From Metallyticus violacea (taxonomy: Eukaryota; Arthropoda; Insecta; Mantodea; Metallyticidae): a stretch of DNA of 64,000 bases. Under the pieces are notes generated by a model. That model had not been told where the DNA came from. It ran no database searches and saw nothing but the letters and a program-made list of their open reading frames with translations. Of this stretch, positions 55,290-64,000 are shown one piece after another. Position 1 is the stretch's first letter, and every line of letters begins with the position of its first letter. The stretch lies in contig CM060831.1 of NCBI GenBank assembly GCA_030762175.1, positions 85,216,501-85,280,500 on the forward strand, given 5' to 3'. Position numbers and translations under genes: made by a program.

Positions 55290-56577
55290 CGAGGGTAGGT
55301 TCATAAGTTCCCGGCCTAACCATTTTCTAGGTATGATAAAGACAAAAACTATATTTCACTTTTCAATATAGTTACCCTTTATTGAAATACACTTCTCACA
55401 TCTTTGAATTAACATTTCAATCCCTCCCCTCAAACAATGAAAAGCCTTCCTTGTCTGCAAAATGGGCATAAACATCATCCTTCAATTCTTCGTCACACTT
55501 AAATTTCCTTCCTCGAAGTTCCTTCTTGAGTTGTCAGAAGAGGAAATTGTCACTGGGAGCCAGATCTAGGCTGTATGGGGGATAGTCAATCTCCTTGAAG
55601 TCACATTTCTTCACAGCTTCCTTTGCAACCAGAGCTGTGTGCACAGGCGCGTTGTCGTGAAGAAGGCACACACCACCACTCAGCTTTCCTTGCCTTTTCT
55701 CTTTGATGGAAGCACGTAGTCTGTGCAGTAGGCCAGCATAGTACTCCCCATTTACTGTGGTGTTTCTCTCCTTGAAGTAAATGAAGAGTCTTCCCTCACA
55801 GTCCCAAAAGATTGTGGCCATGATCTTCTTGGTTGACTGAGTGACCTTGGCCTTTAGAGGCGGTGCTTCGCCAGGTTTACGCGTGCCACTCCATTGATTC
55901 TCTTTTGGACAAGCGATCATAGTGGAAGACCATAGTTTCATCTTCTGTAATAATGGTTTGAGGAACTTCTCTCTCATTTCCACGGCAGAAATCCAAAAAC
56001 GGCTGAAAACACATGACTCGCTGCTGCTTTTGGACTGAGGAAAGACGTCTAGGCACCCATCTTGCACTAACCTTATTCACGTTTAAATGTTCATTAATAT
56101 TTCGAAGGACTGTTGTTTTAGAAAAGTCAACCTTACTGCCATTTCTGTAACTTTGAGCCGCCGGTCTTCCATAATTTCTACTTCCACAAGAGCGAGCGAT
56201 GTTTTCAGGAATGAGCACCTCCAAGGGTCGACCTGCACGCTCTTCGTCTTCAATGCTTTCTCTACCCATTCGAAAAAGTTTGACCCATTCTTTTACGGTA
56301 GAATATGAGCGGGATACTTCCCCATATACACCGTCCAGTCGCTGTTTAATTTCATTTGGAGTAAATTCTTCTTTTGTGAAGAACTTAATAACAGCTCTAA
56401 ACTCCATTTTGAATATGTCACAATTTTCTACACATAGCCTTCTTTGTGGAACTATATCTGAACAACTGAACATAGTAGAGCGGAAGTTACAGCTGCAATT
56501 GTTTATTTAACAGACAAGGCTTTTGTGAAGGCGATAATCCTTATCGACACGGCTGGAAACTTATGGACATATCTTCG
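55290..56577 (-). mobile_element. Mariner copy 5, full length (1288 bp), both ends and TA duplication
   Basis: The left end CGAGGGTAGGTTCATAAG and the right end (other strand) CGAAGATATGTCCATAAG are bounded by TA at 55288-55289 and 56578-56579. It is one of the most complete copies structurally. Confidence 0.93.
55420..56411 (-). pseudogene. Mariner transposase, copy 5, broken
   Basis: The usual first ATG is ATA; the second Met (KMEFRAVIKFFTKEEF, about 56409) remains usable. The HTH part is intact (PNEIKQRLDGVYGEVS, YSTVKEWVKLFRMG). Frame changes occur after PENIA (about 56190) and near 56110. The first Asp is present (TEDETMVFHYD). A further shift near 55880 leads to KPGEAPPLKAKVTQSTKK, FWDCEGRLFIYFKERN, LLHDNAPVHT (second Asp) and YSLDLAPSDN (third). 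A stop follows at 55534, and the last part reads KELRGRKFKCDEE. It keeps AAG where copies 1 and 3 have TAG. All three Asp survive but not in one frame. Confidence 0.85.
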
Positions 56578-56579
56578 TA

Positions 56580-58069
56580 TTAGGTCGTTGATACACAAAT
56601 TTTACAACCAACTTAAAGTTTATTTGTTGCTTTTCTGAATGCAGGGTGTTTGCTGGCTACGGTATAATTAAACTTACAACAAAAATATGAGAATATTTCC
56701 TCATATTATATAAACTATATTCGCACATCGATACGCTTCTATATGTCGATTGGCTAGCTCTTTGTTAATAAAGGGTATATTATATTGATGTTGCAGCCAC
56801 CTACTGGCAAATTATTTTTAAAAGACGCCAAAACAGATAATTTCAAATAGCTACGTATATATGTTACCAAAACAATTACATTTCAAGGAGTTTAAAAAAC
56901 CCGGACTCTTGTCAAAGGTGTAAAAAGGGGAATATATCCGGATAAAAGAAGACGTCTATGTTCAGTGTCAACAGTCACAAGTTGTGGAATGTTTTCTTTT
57001 ATAACATTCTTCAAATCTTTTTCGGTTTTCTGTCTTTTCGCAGTTTAAGCTTAGCTGTAAGTTCTTGAATGGCTGGGCAGCAAAGAACTTTTTATAAGGC
57101 GTTGAAACTCACATCTTTCATTAACTTACTTGGAAAAAGTACAAAACATTGCTATGCTGAAAAAAGGGAAAATGCAGAAGTGTATATCTGAAAAAAAAAT
57201 TGCGTCTGGTAGCTTATCAAAATATAAATTGTTCCTACAAAATACTATAACGTTAACTTAGGGTGACAATATTATAGTCAATCCACCCTAAATTCCCTCA
57301 ATAAAATGTCATAAGGAATGACATAGTTTTTTAAAAAAAAGTTAGGCCTATAAAATAAATCTATCTCCAAGCATAAATAGCAATTTAAAATAAACATTAA
57401 AATGTAATACATTAGAAAAAATATATAGTTTTAATCACATTTTATTGCCAGCATTTCATATATTTTATTAATTTTTGAATAACTACAAATTAACAAACTT
57501 TTTATAAATTGATGTCAATATTTGTTATATATTATGGCCATGTACTTTTGATGCTTTGATTTAAGTATATAGTATGTAATAACGTAATTTCTAGAACTAA
57601 ATCGTACAATTTATTATATGCATAGTTGAAATTACATTTTGTTTCCAAACTGTTTTTCAAAATTTCAGTATTTAATAACACTTTTCAGCAGGTTATATAT
57701 TATTCATTACTGAAAATTCATTCACTCGTTCTTCGTTCGTTCTCTAAGAGGGTGCATTTGTTGCTGGACGGTACAATTAACTGCACAATATCACCTAAAG
57801 TACCTAAAGAAGATAACGCAGTTTTCTTGAAACTATTCTAATAACTCAATCCATCTACAATTTACTCTCCTTTAAGCCGTTTTCCAGCCTTCTAACCTTT
57901 TTAGAAGTGACACGTGTCAATAGGTTTGGAAATTTCAGTGAAGAGACATGAATCATTTAGTTCTTTTCTTGACTATTTGTTAACACTGTTTAAGCAATTT
58001 TGCACCTTGTCCCATTCAGTTGCGGAATTTAGTCTAGAGTGACCATTATACTAATTTTTTCACTACAGC

Positions 58070-58122
<53 letters not shown>

Positions 58123-60509
58123 GTCCTATAAGAAGACATGCAGAAATTAATAAAATGTCCTTTTTTTACTCATATGACTTATGAAATGCCCTACTTTCTA
58201 GTTGGAAGTTAAATGGTATATTTATTTTGTACTAAATTCATAGTAATATAACAATGTATCATATTAAAAATTAATATCTCATATCCTTATATTTCTAAAT
58301 ATTAGTCTTATTTTGTGATTTGTGTTTTTCGTTTGTTGCGAATAAACATCCGCTGAGTTCATTTTTTAAAAATACTCGTTCTATTCGATAGCTACAGGCA
58401 GCATGTTCAGGTCAGATGTATAGTGTGTTAAAGCATTAATGCTAAAAGTAGTCAGTAATTTATTTATTATAACACGTATTGTATTGTGTATCTGAAATAA
58501 GATAGTTGGGGGACGGCTATTGGGTTGTATGGGTGCTGAAGTAAATAATTTGTGCCCATTGATCGCAGATTTCGCCACAGCTGCTGCAGACCGCTCCCAC
58601 TCTTCTTCGAGGAGACTCTCTTGAGGGCGTTTCGCTAGATTTTGGCGACTGTGAGAGCCGCCGGGCTTAAGTGAAACGGGACCCCGAAGGTGACGACAAA
58701 TAACGCTTCGTTATTTACTTTGCTGATATAGTTTATTCTCCTAATATTAATATCCGTGCAAACTCACGTCTCACGTCGAACCACGGGCAAGGTAATCTTG
58801 GCAAACATGTAAGTTTAAGAAACGATGACCAAATGGTGCCGAGTGCGATGAAATTGTTAGCTGAATTCTTAACGCAGCTCAATGTTGTATCGGCAGTTAA
58901 CGTGGTGACTGGCGCTCAAGCTTCGTTGTCACCATAACTGCTACTTGGTACTTAGGCTGCTTTTCCGGTGATCCCCGGGCGACGGCAGCCACACGTATCT
59001 GGACCTGGAAAATTCTGAGACTGCACCGTTTTGGATAAAATTCTAGTCCTTTCATGCACGATATCAAACGACGCCATCCATGGGCAAGGGCGCGAAATGC
59101 TTCCGCCAATTTTGTGTTAGCGTGTCTCATAGGTGAGTGCTTACCTCACTGAATTTCATTTCTATTCTCTAGAAAGCTTTTGTCAAGTGCTTCGCCATTC
59201 GTCAATAAGATGAATTTTAGACAGATTTCGTACATTACTGTCAACGACTTTTTACACCGACACCTGCAACTTTGTCACTAAACAGGTCGGCTTCTGCCCT
59301 GAAGCGGGGGCATTTTCAACCCCAGCCGTATACCTGAAGGGTATACCTGAAGGGCTTACCTTACATTGTTTGCCTTTTGCCAAGTCTTTCTACGTTCGGA
59401 GAAAGAGGAGAGTTTCTCCTTAGCTTGTTACATTTCTACATTTTATTTCTTGAATATTACAAAAATTATACTTTATGAATGCATTTAACCACTATACAAT
59501 ATTAATTCTATATATACGAGTTATGTCATTAAAGTTCCTCCACTGAAAGAAAATGTACAACATACTTGCACATAATTACCGAGTTGCTGATTCTAAACTT
59601 ACAAATATTAATTATTTCTATTATTCTGTAATTGACGGGGAGCCAGGGACAGCTTCATGTCTTTTATTCAATTCCACCATTGTGAAGAATTGCCTCCTAA
59701 GAGTAAATAAGAATTTATTTCAAAACTTCAATCACTTTATCTATGTTTAAAGTGACATTCAGCTGAGCTCTCTATTGCTAACAGTAGAAGGTTTGGCATC
59801 TGAAAACACGAATAAACCCACATTGCTGCCACACTTCATACTTTTTTTTTCAGAAATTAACATTTTGGACCTAAAGAATGGAAATTGATAGCAATACGGG
59901 AAGCATGGTTTGTATTTTGTAAATGGCGACATTATCATTCACTTCCTTGTTGCGACTACACTTCCAAAAAGTGAATGTGTTAGAACAAAACCTGAAGTGA
60001 TGCTGACGAATGTGATTAGTATTATGCGAATTCAGAAACACTCAGGGCAGATAAATTACATTACTGTGTCCATACATTCTTCAAAATATAAACATAGAAA
60101 TTGTTTTCACTGAACATTGACTTTCGTTTTTTACTTAAATTAGTGATTTGGATTGGGTGAGGTTAAGCTAAGTTAAGGCAACATGTAAATTATTCATATA
60201 TCTTTGATGTAATTTCAAGGGCATACGTCACTACTAAAAAGGTTAATGTCTTGAAAGCTGATAAACTAGAATAGGTTTAAGATAGGTTAAGTTATGTATT
60301 TTCAAACAAAATGCATTCCCTTCTGTAAGTACTTGATATTGTACAATTCAGTTTCTGCCTTCCAGAACAAGTGAATGAATCATTCAGTTAATTCTCAGTA
60401 TAGAACATTACATGGACTATTGAGAAATCTCAATTAAAACAAGGAGTTCCACACTTTCAAACGTCTAATAATATTATTATTTTATACTTATAATATGATA
60501 TTGGATATA
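56580..60509. other. Long spacer with one microsatellite and one coding-like stretch
   Basis: About 3.9 kb without a recognised gene. (ATT)n is at 58070-58119. GTATACCTGAAGGG is duplicated at 59327-59353. The open frame at 58381-58710 is listed separately. The small minus-strand frame at 58897-59130 (77 codons from an ATG) shows no domain. Confidence 0.4.
58381..58710 (-). other. Coding-like open frame of 109 codons, no ATG at its start
   Basis: On the minus strand a frame runs from about 58710 to TAG at 58381-58383. Its first half is GC-rich and charged (RGPVSLKPGGSHSRQNLAKR; ESLLEEEWERSAAAVAK); its second half is AT-rich and ordinary. The change of base composition near 58560 suggests an exon or inserted fragment that ends there, though I see no donor site at the change. 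Family unknown. Confidence 0.25.
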
Positions 60510-60671
60510 CGAGGCGTGTTCAGAAAGTCAGTACCATTTCGTTCTATCGCCACCGCAACGCTTGTGTCGCTGTTCCACGCATGTGCACTTGTCTCTCTGG
60601 TTCATTGTCAGTCCACTGACGCCATTACAGTCAGATGGTGGTGTGTTTACATTTGTTTGTGATCGTTCGAA

Positions 60672-61745
60672 ATGTTTAACACGATTTCTGATCCCGCCGA
60701 CTGTGAAGTGCGTTCCGTAATACGGTTTTTGAACACAACGAATGTTAAGCCAGCTGAAATTCATCGTCAATTTGTAGAGATTTACGGTGGAAATGTAATG
60801 ACAGATGAGAAAGTGGGTGAGGCAGTTCAATGATGGACAATCCAATGTTCATGACGAAGCACGGAGAGGGCGGCCTTCTGTTGTCACTGATGGTTTGGTT
60901 AAACAAGTGAATGAGGCAATTCGTGAAAACAGACGGTTCACAATAAGAGTGCTTTGTGATGTGTTTCCACAAATTTCAAAATCTGTTGTGCATGAGATTG
61001 TCACAAAGCACTTAAATTATCGCAAACTGTGTTCCCGTTGGGTTCCGAAGATGCTTACGGATGTCCACAAAATGAAGCGATTTGACAGAGCTTTGACATT
61101 TCTTACCCAATACAGTGATGAGGGAGATGAAATCTTAAGTCACAGAATAGTGACCGGCGATGAAACTTGGGTTTGTCATCACTCCAAAATCAAAATAATA
61201 GTCGATGGAATGAAAGCACACAGGATCCCCCAAAAATTCAAAACAACGTTGTTAGTACGAAAAAACATGTGCACTGTGTTTTGGAACAAACGGGGCATTC
61301 TGCTTGTTGAGTTCCTTTCCAGAGATGCAACCATCAATGCGGTGCGATACTGTGAAACATTGAGAAATCTTCGGCGCGTAATTTAAAACAAAAGGCGTGG
61401 AACGCTTAGTTAAGGCATTGTGTTGCTTCGTGAAAATGCACATCCCCATTCTGCTGTCACACAAAACAATATTGAGCAATTCAGTTGAGAGCAGTTCAAT
61501 AACCCGCCATACAGGTAGATCTTGCGCCTTCTGACTACCATTTGTTCTTGAACCTGAAGTGTAAGCTTGGAGGAAGGAACTTTGACAGCGACAGCGCAAA
61601 AAAAAAAAAAAAAAAAAAAACGGTGTTCGGTAGTGGCTTTCTTCATTGGTGGCATCTTTCTTTGAAAAGGGCATATAAAAGTTGATTTCCCGCTATGACA
61701 AATGGCTGTACAATGGTGGCAACTATGTCGAAAAATAGGTTAAGG
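60672..61745 (+). pseudogene. Mariner transposase of copy 6, broken
   Basis: ATG at 60672: MFNTISDPADCEVRSVIRFL, KPAEIHRQFVEIYGGNVM, then a frameshift near 60805. The second frame (60805-61386) gives KWVRQFNDGQSNVHDEARRG, the HTH (VLCDVFPQISKSVVHEIVTK), RKLCSRWVPKMLTDVHK and the first Asp (IVTGDETWVCHH), then CTVFWNKRGILLVEFL. A stop (NLRRVI*) follows. Beyond it the second motif reads LLRENAHPHSA, with E in place of the catalytic D, and the third (DLAPSDYHLFLNLK, about 61530-61571) is in another frame. A 23-base A-run (61598-61620) breaks the region before the C-terminus (LISRYDKWLYNGGNYVEK). Confidence 0.88.
61598..61620. repeat. Poly(A) run inside mariner copy 6
   Basis: 23 consecutive A within the transposase frame, where related proteins have only a short Lys-containing segment. 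It is an internal expansion, not a retroposon tail. Confidence 0.9.
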
Positions 61746-61840
61746 AATGCTCTTTCATGTACGAATAAATGTTGGTGTGAAAACAAATATTTTATGCCTT
61801 TTTTTTCCAAACTGTAACTTACTTTCCGGACACGCTCGTA

Positions 61841-64000
61841 CAAAAAATATATTAAACAAGTGCCCAGAAAACACACTACGACTCCAAATATACAGAAGGC
61901 GCTAAAATTAAAAAAAAAAAATCTATACATTACAGAGACAACACCCCAGAGCCATAGAAATTACATTCCTTTTTAATTCAAATATTTCAAAAAACAATTT
62001 TATTCCGAATAGAAGACAGTTCAATAGATATTCCCAAGGTCTACTTTACTGACTGCAATTTCCCTCTAATGGCATGAAAGTGCTGCTCTCTAATAGACTT
62101 TGAAAAACCTCGCTGATTGCTGCAATTCGCAACGCAACCTATCGGGAGGTCTTGGCGTTCAGCTGTAGTGTTGATTGCAGAACGGCTGTGACCGGAAGTT
62201 TTCCATAATCAAATACAGTGGAGAAGTGGCGTTTTAAAATGCGAAAAGCAGCTGGATAATGTATCTTTTCATCGCGGATCTAATACGAAATGCTGCTTTG
62301 CGTGAAATGGTCGGGTTTGCCTACATGAGGAAGCTAACGGGAAAATCACATGGCTTCAATCCCAACGTAAACAAGCACTACCAACATTGCAGGTAAGGTT
62401 AATGCTTTATGTTTGCAACAGCTACCAACATTTTCGGGCGACTTTCGTGATTTATGCCTGCGTTACTCTCTTTCATCAGTCGTGCAACTTACGCTCTAGG
62501 ACTTTCTGGGCAATATAAGGGCAATTCGTTATTAGAACATAGAAAAGTGTGACATCCAAATGCTTGCAGTACTGTTCACGAAAATGTTTAATGTGAGAGT
62601 TTTATATATGCAGTTCCGAACCTGCACAATCTTTGACAGCATAATTATTACGTTGCTAATATGTTAAGCATCGCGTTTGGCCGACTTTAATAAGAAAGTA
62701 ACGCAAATGTCGAAGCCCACACAGGGGTATTTGCAATACAAATGTGTGTGCTTACGGCATCTGTGTAAAGCAGCAGGCACTAAGAGCACAACTACGCACG
62801 TTAATGTTGCATGTGTTTCCTTGCGGGCAGCATGATTCTTACTTGTTTCATGGGCTGAATGGTTAGCGTTCGAGCTTAGTGGGGCTGAGGTTCTGGGTTC
62901 GATTAATTATTTTTACAGTTTTTTCAAATTTAAATTTCAAAAAGTTTACATCTATTGTATTTTATAGACGCTCCAGTTCACGAATCGGTTGAAATTTTCG
63001 TTCTATCGCTTCTGTTAGTGAAATGACAGCCCGTCAAAGCAGATTGTCGTAAATTTTGAAACGTCATAAATGCCGTAAAATAGGAATTTCGGGAAATGGA
63101 GACCAGATCTGAGATCCTGAGAATCAAATGTATGTTGGTTGTGAATTTCATTGAAATCGGAGATGTTGAAAATTATCGACCGAAATTTACGGTTTTTGCC
63201 ACCTAAAGGCACGAATATCTCCGCTCTCTGGACACTTTTTTCGACGTTTTGGGTACCGGTAGGAGCATCTGGACCTGTGCTACATCTGGTAAAGGTTCAT
63301 GACTTTACCTTTATCCCTTTGGCAGTTATGAGGGCTGATAGGTTTCGAAACACCAAGGCTTGGATTTTCAGTCGGCTGAAAAATCGATTTTCTTATTTCG
63401 CAACGTATGCAAGCACTTGGGGTGTCATTAGAAAGCTGAAGTCATTTCAAATTCAGATCTGGTCTTAGATTTCGAATATTCGCAAAATTGCGACTGTTAT
63501 GAATAAAAACGTGTTAACAGTAGGCTGCAGCATAGGACCAGTTCGATATCACAAAATGGAAGGTAGTATTAGAATTAGGAACTTGTTTTTGGCGAAAAAC
63601 TTAACAAGGTGGCCCGATCTAGTGGCAAACGAAATTCAGGAATCCTAATCCCCGAAAGGGGGGCTCTGGGGCTTGCCAAAATTTGGGGATTTTCAAAAAA
63701 AACTTTCTTCCAAAGTCACCGAAAATTACTTTAGAGCAATTATAGATGCTGAACATCAAACAAAAACGACTCATTTCAAAATAGTTTAGATTAAGGCAGG
63801 AGGGAAATCGTTTAAAACATCAGCACTAACAAAAGATAAGGGCAACATTTGAGACTACATGCTCATCGTGCTCTCAATGGCCGAGCGGTTAGCGGTCTGA
63901 CTCGAGGAGCACGGTAACTTGGGTTTTATTTCTACTGCTTGCATTGGCTTTTTATGTCAAGTCTTTGCATAAGTTCAAAACTTATCAAAGGCCAGTTTAA
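61841..64000. other. Spacer with two tRNA-like SINE heads
   Basis: Two tRNA-like heads on +. At 62843-62905 the A-box-like TGGGCTGAATGGTTAGCG is followed by TTCTGGGTTCGATTAAT. At 63868-63945 there is CAATGGCCGAGCGGTTAGCG followed by a poor B box (GGGTTTTATTTC). Neither has a closing acceptor stem. 62100-62400 is GC-richer and ends in GCAGGTAAGG (62388-62397), a donor-like signal. 63000-63720 looks like an unrecognised dispersed repeat but has no second copy here. Confidence 0.4.

Larger units (their letters stand above)
60510..61838 (+). mobile_element. Mariner copy 6, a different family, full length (1329 bp)
   Basis: The left end CGAGGCGTGTTCAGAAAGTC and the right end (other strand) CGAGCGTGTCCGGAAAGTAA are inverted repeats unlike those of copies 1-5. 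TA flanks both sides (60508-60509, 61839-61840). Length and content are those of a mariner element. Confidence 0.92.

Noticed and set aside
58897..59130. A 77-codon minus-strand frame starting with ATG
   Set aside because: No domain, splice or neighbour evidence; kept only as a note in the spacer entry.
62280..62400. Possible exon ending in GCAGGTAAGG
   Set aside because: The donor-like signal is good, but the frame before it is short, begins without context and resembles nothing known.

Overview
The window looks like a gene-poor, repeat-rich stretch of an insect nuclear genome. It is AT-rich, with spliceosomal introns, tRNA-derived SINEs, non-LTR retrotransposon relics, and many mariner/Tc1 copies. 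The one gene I can name is the 3' end of muscle protein 20 (Mp20, a calponin/transgelin family protein). The closeness of the Mp20 exons to other insect Mp20, together with a SINE- and mariner-dense background, fits a large-genome orthopteroid insect, possibly a cockroach. That placement is inference.

Layout. 1-6.9 kb: an unidentified open frame at the edge, then two Mp20 coding exons (1966-2086, 6100-6291) separated by a 4 kb intron that holds two SINEs, a hAT-type MITE and an inverted mariner. 7-20 kb: AT-rich spacer with SINE copies, a 19-bp tandem repeat, a second mariner (11998-13310), a LINE split by a foldback element (14.9-17.2 kb), and a third mariner (18071-19370). 21.8-23.5 kb and 36.2-37.8 kb: two copies of one long repeat that begins with ~144-bp tandem units. 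26.4-30.2 kb: a Tc1/mariner relative, a SINE with target-site duplications and an APE-endonuclease LINE. 33 kb: a relic of a protein family that recurs in arthropod genomes. 39.8-42.4 kb: a 2.6 kb trinucleotide array with a ~500-bp higher-order period. 43.9-45.5 kb: a mariner containing a SINE with a 10-bp target-site duplication. 45.9 kb: a short, GC-rich terminal-exon candidate on the minus strand. 49.3-50.7 kb: a dead Tc1 element. 53.5-54.1 kb: a second trinucleotide array. 55.3-56.6 kb: a fifth mariner of the same family. 60.5-61.8 kb: a mariner of a different family.

There is no operon-like cooperation. Apart from Mp20, and possibly the exon at 45.9 kb, what is present is mobile DNA at different stages of decay. 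The informative parts are the nested insertions, which give a relative chronology, a mariner sublineage sharing a stop codon and a GA expansion, the two-copy satellite-bearing repeat, and the higher-order trinucleotide array. All family assignments come from reading translated motifs; no database search was run.
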